Below, one piece after another: positions 38,510 through 47,450 of a stretch of DNA of 64,000 bases. This stretch comes from Flavobacteriales bacterium (GTDB taxonomy: Bacteria; Bacteroidota; Bacteroidia; Flavobacteriales_D; Sanyastnellaceae), in NCBI GenBank assembly GCA_022447625.1, contig JAKVAX010000004.1, forward strand, positions 175,488-239,487, written 5' to 3'. The position numbers and the translations under genes were made by a program. The notes beneath the pieces are model-generated. The model saw nothing but the letters and a program-made list of their open reading frames with translations, did no database searches and had not been told where the DNA came from. Each line of letters starts with the position of its first letter. Position 1 is the stretch's first letter.

Positions 38510-40165
38510 ATGAAGAGTATTAAAAGAATAGGACTAATCTTGCTCATCGCAGGGATTTCGATCTTCACGCTTAGCTTGGTTTTTCCAAGCTATGAGATTA
38601 CGGATTACACCGTGAATCAACACTTTGACCCGATTATTCATGGCTATCAAGTTGATTTGAAGAAGGCTGCAGCAGAAGGGGATACCTCGGCCGTAACTCA
38701 GGCGAAAATCAAGGTGGATTCCTATTCTGCTTTGCGCGACCGTTTGTTGACAACGAAGGGTGACTATGGAGTGAATTTCGTCGCTGTAAGTTCTGCGATC
38801 AGAACTCAGCTAAATGAACATAACGAGGCGCTCAAAGCCGACAGGAAGGGGGACGCTGTCATTTGGGATGCTCCACGAGATTTCGCAGCTTCAATTATGC
38901 GACCTGCAGCAGCAGGAATAAGTGTGGGAATGAAGGGGCTCCTCTTGTTCTTGACGTTCGGATTGGCCATGATAGGAGGGGTGATGTATATCCTTCCAAA
39001 TGTTGTGCTGATGGGACCTCCTGGGATTAAGAACCACCATGTATTCCATGAAAAGCCGACGAATAGAGGATGGATCGGCTGGCTGGTATTTGTTTGGTTG
39101 GTGAGTTTTTACATTCTGTTGTATTTCTTTCCAGACTATACCCTTGGTTGGGTATTCCCAACAGACCCAGCGAGCCAGTTCTTGAAAAACCAAGACGCTA
39201 GTCGTTGGTTCCTGTATGGTCTGATGTATTGCTCTGTCATGACTGTTATGGCTATTAGAATGTACGTGAAGTACCGTAACAACCGCTATCAGATTGTTCG
39301 TACCTCGAGCGTACTCTTCTTTCAGGTGGCTTTTGCCTTCTTGATTCCGGAATTATTGACACGTTTCAATCGTCCTTCAATGGACTTCAAGAACATTTGG
39401 CCACTTGACTACGATTTCTTCTTCAATTGGAATTTAGACCAGTTGATTGCTGAAGGAACGCTCGGCGTCTTTATGTTGGTTTGGGGTATCGCCTTGATCG
39501 TTGTGGCGGTTCCGGTATTCGTCTACTTCTTCGGAAAACGCTGGTACTGTAGTTGGGTTTGTGGTTGTGGAGGATTGGCCGAAACACTTGGTGATCCCTA
39601 CCGTCAATTAAGCGACAAGAGCGTCAAAGCATGGAAGATTGAACGCTTCCTGATTCATGGAGTTTTGGTGTTCTCCATATTCATGACAGGTTTGACCTTG
39701 TACACATACTTCAGCGGAGTATCCCAAGTCGCTGGGGTTGATACCTACGATGTACAGAAGACTTACGGGTTCTTGATTGGATCAGTATTCTCAGGAGTAA
39801 TCGGAACCGGATTCTATCCAGTAATGGGTAGCCGTGTTTGGTGCCGTTTCGGCTGTCCGTTGGCTGCCTACTTAGGATTGGTTCAGCGCTTCAAAAGTCG
39901 TTTCAGAATTACCACAAATGGTGGACAGTGTATTTCCTGTGGAAACTGTTCTACGTACTGTGAGATGGGAATCGACGTTCGCTGGTATGCACAGCGCGGT
40001 CAGAACATCGTTAGATCATCGTGCGTAGGCTGCGGAATTTGTTCAGCGGTTTGTCCACGAGGAGTCTTGAAATTGGAGAACGGGCCGGAAGAAGGACGTA
40101 TCAACGATAACCCTATCATCATTGGAAAAGAGGGAATCCAACTTTCGACAGATGTAACAATGTAA
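38510..40165 (+). CDS. Membrane-bound 4Fe-4S protein of the NapH/NosR-like type
   Basis: 551 residues with about seven hydrophobic segments. An N-terminal anchor is followed by a roughly 110-residue extracytoplasmic loop with no Cys. The later part has the polyferredoxin-type Cys motifs YCSWVCGCGG and VWCRFGCPLAA at membrane edges, then two 4Fe-4S sites: CISCGNCSTYCEMG and CVGCGICSAVCPRG. This matches membrane electron conduits such as NapH, NosR and CcoG, though the CGCGG site differs from the common CGWVCP. With the preceding flavoprotein it probably forms a redox pair. There is no nitrate, nitrous-oxide or cytochrome-oxidase gene nearby. Confidence 0.82.
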   Translation: MKSIKRIGLILLIAGISIFTLSLVFPSYEITDYTVNQHFDPIIHGYQVDLKKAAAEGDTSAVTQAKIKVDSYSALRDRLLTTKGDYGVNFVAVSSAIRTQLNEHNEALKADRKGDAVIWDAPRDFAASIMRPAAAGISVGMKGLLLFLTFGLAMIGGVMYILPNVVLMGPPGIKNHHVFHEKPTNRGWIGWLVFVWLVSFYILLYFFPDYTLGWVFPTDPASQFLKNQDASRWFLYGLMYCSVMTVMAIRMYVKYRNNRYQIVRTSSVLFFQVAFAFLIPELLTRFNRPSMDFKNIWPLDYDFFFNWNLDQLIAEGTLGVFMLVWGIALIVVAVPVFVYFFGKRWYCSWVCGCGGLAETLGDPYRQLSDKSVKAWKIERFLIHGVLVFSIFMTGLTLYTYFSGVSQVAGVDTYDVQKTYGFLIGSVFSGVIGTGFYPVMGSRVWCRFGCPLAAYLGLVQRFKSRFRITTNGGQCISCGNCSTYCEMGIDVRWYAQRGQNIVRSSCVGCGICSAVCPRGVLKLENGPEEGRINDNPIIIGKEGIQLSTDVTM

Positions 40166-40270
40166 TATAGGTATGCGTCTTTCATTCGTCGGAAAGTTCT
40201 TAGTACCTTTCCACGGCCTCGGATTAAACCTGCGCGGCTCGATTTTGTTAACTGTCTCAAATCAAGACGA

Positions 40271-43108
40271 ATGAAGCAATTCCATCTTTTATTAATAGCC
40301 TTCTTGGCTGTCCCAACTATGGCTCTCTCACAGTCGTTCGCTGACATGGGTGAAGAGTTACCAAACGAATATCACTCAGGCGGAACAGTCGGTGTAGTTG
40401 ACATGAACAATGACGGCTACGATGATATTGTTACTCTCGATAACGCTAACACGCTCATCGTGCTTTACCAAGGTGCGAATGGGTGGACAGAAGTGAACTA
40501 TGGTCAGATCTCAGGATCTAATCAGTGGGGATTCTCTATTGGAGACATGAACAACGATGGTCACAATGATGTGGTCTCTGGAGGTGCTTACGATGGGTTT
40601 CACTTCATATCAATTTATGAGCAACGGGTATCTGAACAATTTGATCTTCTGAACGGAAGCATGTTCATGCAAGACTGCAACATGCACGACATCGATAACG
40701 ATGGTTACCTAGATTTCTTCGGATGTCACGATGATGCTACTTCTCGTGTTTGGCGAAACAACGGCGCCGGAGCAATGGTTCCAAACGAATTCATGATCGA
40801 TTTCCAATCTTACGATTTCTCTGATTACCCAGACACAGACCATTCAGGAAACTATGGATCAGTTTGGTGTGATGTAGATGACGATGGTGATAATGACCTA
40901 TTCATTGCGAAGTGTCGTCAGTTCGTTTCTGATCCAATGGACCCACGTCGTATCAATCAACTTTGGATCAATGACGGTGAAGGGAACTTCACAGAAGAGG
41001 CGGAAGCTCACGGGCTCGTGTGCTACGAGCAGTCATGGACAGCTGATTTTGCTGATTACGATAATGATGGTGACTTTGATGCTTTGATCACAAACCACTC
41101 GTCAAACATGATGCTCTTTGAGAACGACGGAAGTGGGAACTTCACGGATGTATCAGAAGCAGCAGGAGTTGACGTCAACGGATTCTTCCTTCAAGCAAAG
41201 ATGATTGACTTTGACAACGATGGCTACAACGACATCGTTTACTCGGGTGGTGTACACTCATACTTCCACAACAACGGTGATGGAACATTCACTGAAGAGC
41301 CAAACAAGTTCCCATACAATGATACAATGCACAGCTTCGGTATCGGTGACCTTAACCGGGATGGTTTTGTAGACCTATACGCTAGCTACGGTAACATCTA
41401 TGTTGACCCTGACGGAAATAATCCTGATCGCGTTTGGATGAACGAAACAAATGATAACAACTGGGTGGTATTTGATCTAGAAGGAATCATCTCAAACCAA
41501 AACGCAGTAGGTGCAAAGGTGAAGATCTATGGAGATTTCGGAGTACAAGTGCGCGAAGTACGCGCTGGAGAAAGCTACGGTATCGTAAACACATTCCAAC
41601 TACACTTCGGTCTTGGTGAGACGACTGAGATCGACGAAGTAGTGATCGAATGGCCAAGCGGAATGGAGACAGTGATTACTGATCCAGAAATCAATACTTT
41701 CCAAACTATCTTTGAAACAGAATGTCAGTTGGCAAACGTTGACATCATTGCTAACGGGCCACTAGAAATTTGTCCTGGAGAATCAGTAAACATCGAAGCG
41801 CCTATGGGTTACACTTACCTATGGAGCAATGGTGAAACAGGAATGAGCATTGACGCCGTTGAGACTGGTAACTACAGTGTTACAGTATTTGATGAGAACG
41901 GGTGTCCTGGAGCTTCAAATATCGTTGAGGTGGTTGTAGTACAGCCTGTACTTCCTTCAGTTACTGTGAACGGTGATACTCAATTCTGTGAAGGTGGTTC
42001 TGTTGAATTGATCTCTTCAAATGCTGACAGTTACGAGTGGTCAGATGGTACGGAGTCTCAAGTATTGACTGTAACTGAATCAGGAATTTACTTCGTAACT
42101 GTTCCTGGTGTTTGTGCAGACGATTTGGAGTCAGAAGAAATTACAGTAGTTGTACTGGATGCACCTGATACGCCATCTGTTCCAGATGAGAGTATTGAAA
42201 ACCCTGGTACGGCCACATTGATCGGTACAGGTAATGAGCTTCACTGGTACGAAAACGAAATGGACGCCGATCCAATTTTCGTTGGAAACACATTTGAAAC
42301 GCCATTCTTGAATAGCACAACTTCATTCTGGGTAGAAGACGTAAATATTTACGGAGGAGTGCAAGGAAACGGAGGTAAAGAGAACTATGATGAAGTAAAC
42401 GGACAGTACCACTTCAACTCTAACTTCTGGTTGGTATTTGACGCAAATGAAGACATCATTATCGATAACGTAAAAGTGTACGCTGGAAACGAAGGCATGC
42501 GCTCAATTGCAGTAATCGATAACAATGGAACAATCGTAGCACAAGGAGACTTCAATGTGCCGCAGGGAGAGTCAGTAGTTGATCTAGGTTTCTTTGTGCC
42601 AGCAGGTGCAGGGTACGGTCTACGCAGCTTAGATGATGATCCGCAACTATGGCGTGAAGACGATAACTCTGAACAAGCATACCCATACGACTTAGGTGGA
42701 TTGGCAACAATCGTTTCTAGCTCAGTTGGTGGAGCTGGAGCAACAGAGTACTACTACTTCTTCTACGATTGGAACGTATCTACTCCAAGTTGGGAGTGTG
42801 TTTCTGACCGTGTCGAGGTAATTGTTACGGTTGTTGGAATTGAGGAAATCGAAGCGTTGGCTTCATTAAACGTATTCCCGAACCCTGCTTCTGACATGGT
42901 GACGGTTGCGTACGAATTGACTGCGCAAAAAGACGTTGAGTTACACATCACAGACCTAGCAGGTCGGACAATTGTAAATGAGCAATTGTTGTCTGCTATT
43001 GGTGCAAATCAAGAGGTGGTTAACCTTTCTGAGTTTGCGACTGGAGTATACGAGCTTCAACTTGTCATAGATGGTCAAACAGCTGCTTACAAGCTGATCA
43101 TCGAATAA
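40271..43108 (+). CDS. Secreted FG-GAP/VCBS and ASPIC/UnbV protein with T9SS type A domain
   Basis: 945 residues with a signal peptide ending ALSQ. Residues of about 30-400 carry seven or more FG-GAP/VCBS-like units with Ca-binding DxNxDGxxD (DMNNDGYDDI, DYDNDGDFDAL, DFDNDGYNDIV, DLNRDGFVDLY). An ASPIC/UnbV-like segment follows near 415-480 (AVGAKVKIYGDFG, EIDEVVIEWPSGM), then Ig-like beta domains and a closing type A sorting domain (LNVFPNPASDMVTVAYEL to AAYKLIIE). A beta-propeller surface or extracellular protein is inferred; ligand unknown. The gene starts 105 bp after the polyferredoxin gene and ends before a strong bidirectional terminator. Confidence 0.85.
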   Translation: MKQFHLLLIAFLAVPTMALSQSFADMGEELPNEYHSGGTVGVVDMNNDGYDDIVTLDNANTLIVLYQGANGWTEVNYGQISGSNQWGFSIGDMNNDGHNDVVSGGAYDGFHFISIYEQRVSEQFDLLNGSMFMQDCNMHDIDNDGYLDFFGCHDDATSRVWRNNGAGAMVPNEFMIDFQSYDFSDYPDTDHSGNYGSVWCDVDDDGDNDLFIAKCRQFVSDPMDPRRINQLWINDGEGNFTEEAEAHGLVCYEQSWTADFADYDNDGDFDALITNHSSNMMLFENDGSGNFTDVSEAAGVDVNGFFLQAKMIDFDNDGYNDIVYSGGVHSYFHNNGDGTFTEEPNKFPYNDTMHSFGIGDLNRDGFVDLYASYGNIYVDPDGNNPDRVWMNETNDNNWVVFDLEGIISNQNAVGAKVKIYGDFGVQVREVRAGESYGIVNTFQLHFGLGETTEIDEVVIEWPSGMETVITDPEINTFQTIFETECQLANVDIIANGPLEICPGESVNIEAPMGYTYLWSNGETGMSIDAVETGNYSVTVFDENGCPGASNIVEVVVVQPVLPSVTVNGDTQFCEGGSVELISSNADSYEWSDGTESQVLTVTESGIYFVTVPGVCADDLESEEITVVVLDAPDTPSVPDESIENPGTATLIGTGNELHWYENEMDADPIFVGNTFETPFLNSTTSFWVEDVNIYGGVQGNGGKENYDEVNGQYHFNSNFWLVFDANEDIIIDNVKVYAGNEGMRSIAVIDNNGTIVAQGDFNVPQGESVVDLGFFVPAGAGYGLRSLDDDPQLWREDDNSEQAYPYDLGGLATIVSSSVGGAGATEYYYFFYDWNVSTPSWECVSDRVEVIVTVVGIEEIEALASLNVFPNPASDMVTVAYELTAQKDVELHITDLAGRTIVNEQLLSAIGANQEVVNLSEFATGVYELQLVIDGQTAAYKLIIE

Positions 43109-43125
43109 GTCGACTGATGATATAA

Positions 43126-43155
43126 AAAGAGGTGACCTCAGGGTCACCTTTTTTT
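43126..43155. terminator. Bidirectional terminator between convergent genes
   Basis: An 8-bp stem (AGGTGACC with GGTCACCT, loop TCAG) is flanked by an A-run on the left and seven Ts on the right, so it can end both the plus-strand cargo gene and the minus-strand methyltransferase gene. Confidence 0.85.
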
Positions 43156-43169
43156 ATGTCTATAGTTTT

Positions 43170-43811
43170 TTATCGGCGGGTGTAGATATAGAATTCCGCT
43201 GGAGTGGTAGCGAGCTTATTCTGAGCACGAGGGTGATTAGGGTTGTCGAGTTTTCGACTCAATTCCCATTCTGGATATCGTTCCTCGATGTCTTTTGTGA
43301 AAAGCCTTGGGTGGACGTGGTTAGGGTGACTACCTTCTACATAGACTTCGTTCCATGCGTAAATGATCACCATCGATTCCGCGCTAGCGAAAAGATCATT
43401 CATATAAGCATCATAAACATGGGGTTCTGTGAGGTGATATATAACATCAATGGAAAGGGTAGCGTCACATCTTGGAATCTCTTTAGAGGTACCGGTTTTA
43501 TAGACCTGGAAAGAAAGATCTGGTCGATCTTCAAAGCGCTTGCTTAGCCTAGAAATAATGGTTGTTGACACATCAAGTCCGTAGTATTTTTCAAAGCGAA
43601 ACATGTTGAGTTGATTCCCATCACCACACCCAAACTCAACCGCTGAATTTAGATTGAATTCATCAATGAGTTGGTTTATGACTTCTGCCTTGTAGTCAGC
43701 AAAGTGCTGGTAGCTGCCTTCACCGCTATTTCCACCTTGGGCATAGCGATCTTCCCAGTAACTGGCTGAATCGAATTTAGAACGTTTAAAGAGTCTGGAA
43801 AAAAGGCTCAT
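43170..43811 (-). CDS. Class I SAM-dependent methyltransferase
   Basis: 213 residues. SAM motif I is clear (VEFGCGDGNQLNMF), with YYGLDVS as the acidic strand-2 end and LSIDVIYHLTEPHVYDAYMNDLF as motif IV and post-motif. A C-terminal part holds HVHPRLFTKDIEERYPEWEL. The substrate is unknown; the type is often found in glycan clusters. Its start overlaps the stop of the peroxidase gene by 4 bp, and it is the last gene of a tightly packed minus-strand cluster. An exact copy of the 13-bp motif lies within it, encoding ASAE. Confidence 0.82.
   Translation of the reverse strand: MSLFSRLFKRSKFDSASYWEDRYAQGGNSGEGSYQHFADYKAEVINQLIDEFNLNSAVEFGCGDGNQLNMFRFEKYYGLDVSTTIISRLSKRFEDRPDLSFQVYKTGTSKEIPRCDATLSIDVIYHLTEPHVYDAYMNDLFASAESMVIIYAWNEVYVEGSHPNHVHPRLFTKDIEERYPEWELSRKLDNPNHPRAQNKLATTPAEFYIYTRR
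43377..43389 (-). repeat. 13-bp iterated motif, exact copy
   Basis: TTCCGCGCTAGCG on the plus strand, within the methyltransferase gene, encoding A-S-A-E on the minus strand. Confidence 0.85.
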
Positions 43812-44932
43812 TCAGTAAATGGATTTGCATACATCTCTTCGGAGATCATGTAAGGATCGTCAAGAGTATGCAAAAAAGCAACTAAGGCTTCGATATCTGA
43901 ATCAGAAAGATTCATCACAATAGGAGTTCCGCCTGTGGTAAGTTCGTAGGTCAATCGGTCATCGAGGTTCGGGTGAGCGACGATGTTGCTGTTGTAATGT
44001 TCAACGGCTTCTTTAAGAGTTGCAAAACGGCCATCGTGCATGTAAGGGGCAGTGTAGCCCAAGTTACGGAGGGATACCATTTTGAACTTGCCGTGATCGT
44101 TTGGATTGCCATTGACGTCTCCGGCGCCACCGTCGATATAATTCTCGTCAAGGCCGGTATTGGCGGTTCCCGGTGTGTAGAATTGAACTGTCATATGGCA
44201 CTGGTTACACCGAGTGACACCATTGAAGAACAGTTCTCTTCCTTCTGCTTCCAGCTCTGTAAAATTCGCGAAGTCAATGTCATAGCCTTCGTCCCATTTG
44301 GAGCGGTATGAAAAGATAGAACGAATGAATTGAGACAAGGCAAGCGACATGCGATCGGCAGTCACTGTTGGATCACCAAAGGCGGCTTCGAATAAAGCAG
44401 GGTAGTAGTCTTGCGATTCAACACGTTCTACGGCTTTGGTCAAGGTCAACCCCATTTCTTCAGGATGTTGAATGGGCTCTAATACTTGGTTCTCAAGTCC
44501 GTTGGTGCGACGGTCCCAAAAGAACCTTCGCGAATATTTAAGATTGAACATTGCCATAGAGTTCCTTGGAGTAATGGCTCCGTTCAGTCCTTCACTGAAA
44601 CGATCATTGTCTGCAAAGGCATTTTCTTGATGGTGGCATGAGCCACAGCTGACTGTACCATCTGCAGAGAGGACCTCATCATAGAAAAGTACACGTCCTA
44701 AGGTTGCTCCGTGATTGGTGATGGGGTTGTCGCTTGGGATAGCCTCAAAAAGATCAAGCGCACCAGATTCGGTGAAGTAAGTAGGAAGCGTAATTCCCTC
44801 GTAATCAAAAGGTGTTTCTGGAAGAGAAAGCGCTTTCTCGTTGCTAGGAGGAGGAGGGAGTACTTTGTCTTCTTTGCAGCCTACTAAGACTGTGACAAAG
44901 CTAACAATGCACAATACTACCTTTCCTTTCAT
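43808..44932 (-). CDS. Di-haem cytochrome-c peroxidase (MauG/CcpA family) lipoprotein
   Basis: 374 residues. The N-terminus ends in a lipobox (VTVLVGC), placing it in the periplasm or on a membrane. Two haem c sites are present: CGSCHH near residue 97 and CNQCHM near residue 240. The surrounding LGRVLFYDEVLSADGTVSCGSCHHQENAFAD and MVSLRNLGYTAPYMHDGRFATLKEAVEHYN are classic for bacterial di-haem peroxidases. It reduces H2O2 with electrons from small donors, or oxidises a protein partner as MauG does. The start overlaps the upstream lectin-domain gene by 4 bp, an unusual pairing with a T9SS cargo. Confidence 0.9.
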   Translation of the reverse strand: MKGKVVLCIVSFVTVLVGCKEDKVLPPPPSNEKALSLPETPFDYEGITLPTYFTESGALDLFEAIPSDNPITNHGATLGRVLFYDEVLSADGTVSCGSCHHQENAFADNDRFSEGLNGAITPRNSMAMFNLKYSRRFFWDRRTNGLENQVLEPIQHPEEMGLTLTKAVERVESQDYYPALFEAAFGDPTVTADRMSLALSQFIRSIFSYRSKWDEGYDIDFANFTELEAEGRELFFNGVTRCNQCHMTVQFYTPGTANTGLDENYIDGGAGDVNGNPNDHGKFKMVSLRNLGYTAPYMHDGRFATLKEAVEHYNSNIVAHPNLDDRLTYELTTGGTPIVMNLSDSDIEALVAFLHTLDDPYMISEEMYANPFTE

Positions 44933-46881
44933 CGCATAAGTTGAATCGTACCTGTAATGGGTTCATCTGGACTACCACCACAAGCCGAGCTGTAATCTAA
45001 GATAAAATAGTAGACGCCTTCATTGATCTCATTGGCAGAATCACGACCATCCCATGCTTGTGGGCGTCCTGTAGTTTCGAAGATCAGCGTTCCCCAACGG
45101 TTATATACCTGGAGATCATACTCTTGGAAAAGCGATAGTATATTTAAGTCTTGATCTGTAGCGAGGTAAGGGACGAAAACGTCATTTGTTCCGTCGCTAT
45201 TTGGAGTGAAGACATTCGGAATAATTAAGGACGAGAAATCGACTTGAGTATCCTCGTCTTCGAAAATCTCTACTGTTGCTGAGCTAGAACATCCATTGGA
45301 TTGGATGGTAGCCGTCAGCGTGTACAACCCTTCAAGTGCCACCGTTGGGCTAAATGAGTTCTGGCCATTGGTAATGAGTCCAGGGTTTGCAACCCACTGA
45401 AGGTCTACGTCTGATGGACTAACTGAGACACCTTCAATTTGTAGCGTAGGTTCGGTACAAGTTAAGGTATCAGAGAAGCCCGGGAAAATCTCCGGGAAAA
45501 ACACATTATCAACTACTGCAGCATTCACTGAGTTTTCACAACCACTTTCAGGATGAACGGTGAAGAACACGTAATTGCCTGCTTGATCTGTGTTCAATTC
45601 ATTTGAATCTGAGAGCAAGGTGCCGCCGGCATCTAACCAGCCGAAATTGGTTGTCCCATCACCATCTGCGATGATCGTTGCTTCAGGAGTGTAGCAGCTG
45701 ATTTCACCAACGTCAATAATCAGAGGCTCATTGACCTCAAAGTTCTCTTCCACCACGAATTCAAATGTGGATTCACATTGACCGTCATAATTCACCGTGA
45801 CAGTGTAGACACCAGCGCTGTCAACTACTACGCTAGAGGCTGTGGTGCCGGTAATGAAATTTCCCTCGTCGGTCGTCCATGAATAGGTACTCGGATTTCC
45901 GAGGTTATTGCTCGCGGTAAGGGTAGAGGCAGGAGAGGCACATGATACCAATTCACCACCTGAAATACTGACTTCCAAGGCTTCCACGTCTACGTTAATG
46001 ATGGCGGTGCTTTCTAGTCCACAATCATCACTGAAGGTAACTGCGTATTCAATGTCTTCTGTAGCTGAACAAACCGGATTCTGTGCGCTAGGATCGTCAA
46101 GGAAGGTCTCGGGACTCCAAGTGAAATTTCCTTCAGGATCTCCTCCGGGGTTCAACTCAACCGTTCCACCTTCGCATAAGAATACATCAGATTGAGAGGT
46201 GAGAATGTTTTCTTGAAGACAAACGGTCTGGTTGTTAAACGAACCTCCCGTAGCTGCAGTGAATCCCCAGTAAACGTTCGACTGACCGTTGAAGATATCA
46301 TTAATGAGGTCAATCGTTTCAGATGTTCGGAAAACACAATCCCAATAAACTTCCATACTCATATCTGTTGGGTCCCAGATAATACGTACTTGATGATCTT
46401 CTCCATCTTCAACATTAAAACTGTCTTGAGAAGTTTGAACAGGTGAACCAATGGCATTTCCTGAAATATGGCTCACATCTCCATTTGAAATCATGCCGAT
46501 ATGATCAAAGAGTGGGTCGCCGTATTGAGTGTTTGACCAAGTATCGAATTCAATACCGAAGGCCGGTGAAAAACCTAGGAAACCCAGTCCACCACCTGCA
46601 TCACCTAAAGCATTGTTTCCTACTGTTTGAAGCACGAAGCAAATACCATCGGCACCATTTCCATCGATGTTGCCAAGATTCATGAGGAAAGAGATGTCGA
46701 ACGGCTCCGTGAGGTCGATTTGATCAGCGTACCAAACGGCACCGTTTTGGAAGGTTTGGGTCGTTGTTAAGCGGTAACAATCATCTCCAAGGAAAATGGC
46801 ATTTCCCTGCAGAAAGTAGGTTTGCGAGAAGGCTCCCAATGAGAGCAACGCAAATGCTATGGTAAGCAGTGATTTCGGCAT
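44929..46881 (-). CDS. L-type lectin-domain protein with gliding-type (type B) C-terminal domain
   Basis: 650 residues with a signal peptide ending GAFSQ. Residues of about 20-225 form a legume-lectin-like jelly roll: GADGICFVLQ, GGGLGFLGFSPAFGIEFDTW and DHQVRIIWDPTDMSMEVYWD are typical strands. Several PKD/Ig-like domains follow, then the gliding motility-associated or CHU_C type B sorting domain: NVFTPNSDGTNDVFVPY, DLQVYNRWGTLIFETTG and WDGRDSANEINEGVYYFIL. Export by T9SS and carbohydrate binding outside the cell are inferred. Stop and start overlap the peroxidase gene (ATGA), so their expression is coupled. Confidence 0.87.
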   Translation of the reverse strand: MPKSLLTIAFALLSLGAFSQTYFLQGNAIFLGDDCYRLTTTQTFQNGAVWYADQIDLTEPFDISFLMNLGNIDGNGADGICFVLQTVGNNALGDAGGGLGFLGFSPAFGIEFDTWSNTQYGDPLFDHIGMISNGDVSHISGNAIGSPVQTSQDSFNVEDGEDHQVRIIWDPTDMSMEVYWDCVFRTSETIDLINDIFNGQSNVYWGFTAATGGSFNNQTVCLQENILTSQSDVFLCEGGTVELNPGGDPEGNFTWSPETFLDDPSAQNPVCSATEDIEYAVTFSDDCGLESTAIINVDVEALEVSISGGELVSCASPASTLTASNNLGNPSTYSWTTDEGNFITGTTASSVVVDSAGVYTVTVNYDGQCESTFEFVVEENFEVNEPLIIDVGEISCYTPEATIIADGDGTTNFGWLDAGGTLLSDSNELNTDQAGNYVFFTVHPESGCENSVNAAVVDNVFFPEIFPGFSDTLTCTEPTLQIEGVSVSPSDVDLQWVANPGLITNGQNSFSPTVALEGLYTLTATIQSNGCSSSATVEIFEDEDTQVDFSSLIIPNVFTPNSDGTNDVFVPYLATDQDLNILSLFQEYDLQVYNRWGTLIFETTGRPQAWDGRDSANEINEGVYYFILDYSSACGGSPDEPITGTIQLMR

Positions 46882-46931
46882 CTTATAAATTTAAGAATAA
46901 TTGCGGGAGTGAGTGTGGTTTGAACACTTAA

Positions 46932-47450
46932 CTATTGGATGCTCTTGATGATCTTCATTGATTCCCGATCCAGCCAGCTAGATTTTTCGTTATCAGCCCA
47001 AAAGGCGATCAGATAAAGTTGGCCTTTGTCTTCAAATCGATATTCAATGAATTTGAGATCGGTATCATCAACTCGAAGTTTATAGAGGTCTTTCACGATC
47101 TCTACTTCATTCATAACTAATGGCTCAGATGCCACAAATGGAATTTTCATCGCCTGAATCACATGTTGATGCTGGGGAATAGGAAGGATGACAACTCCGC
47201 AGTAAGGGTCTCCGTAGGTATGTCCAGTATAAAGCAAATCGCGCCTGAATCGGATGTTTTTGATGACAGCCCCTAAGCTCTTTTCCTCTTGGAACGCACG
47301 TTTGACAGGATTATGGAAGATGTAATCACCATAAAACTGGAAGGTCTTTGAGCCCACTTGCAAAGGGATCAATCCATCCTTGTGCTCCAAATCCTGATAG
47401 ATGATACAGGAACTAAGGAAGCAGAAGAAAACAATCAGACTATTCTTCAT
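46932..47450 (-). CDS. Hypothetical lipoprotein, 172 residues
   Basis: A short signal with lipobox-like FFCFLSSC followed by a soluble mixed alpha/beta domain of about 155 residues. I do not recognise the family. It starts inside the last codons of the upstream 577-residue gene (11-bp overlap), so the two are probably translated together. A lipid-anchored partner of that envelope protein is a reasonable guess from context only. Confidence 0.65.
   Translation of the reverse strand: MKNSLIVFFCFLSSCIIYQDLEHKDGLIPLQVGSKTFQFYGDYIFHNPVKRAFQEEKSLGAVIKNIRFRRDLLYTGHTYGDPYCGVVILPIPQHQHVIQAMKIPFVASEPLVMNEVEIVKDLYKLRVDDTDLKFIEYRFEDKGQLYLIAFWADNEKSSWLDRESMKIIKSIQ

Noticed and set aside
40173..40274. 33-codon ORF ending in an ATGA overlap with the FG-GAP gene
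   Set aside because: The overlap is suggestive, but there is no recognisable domain or clear ribosome-binding site, and chance can give this length.
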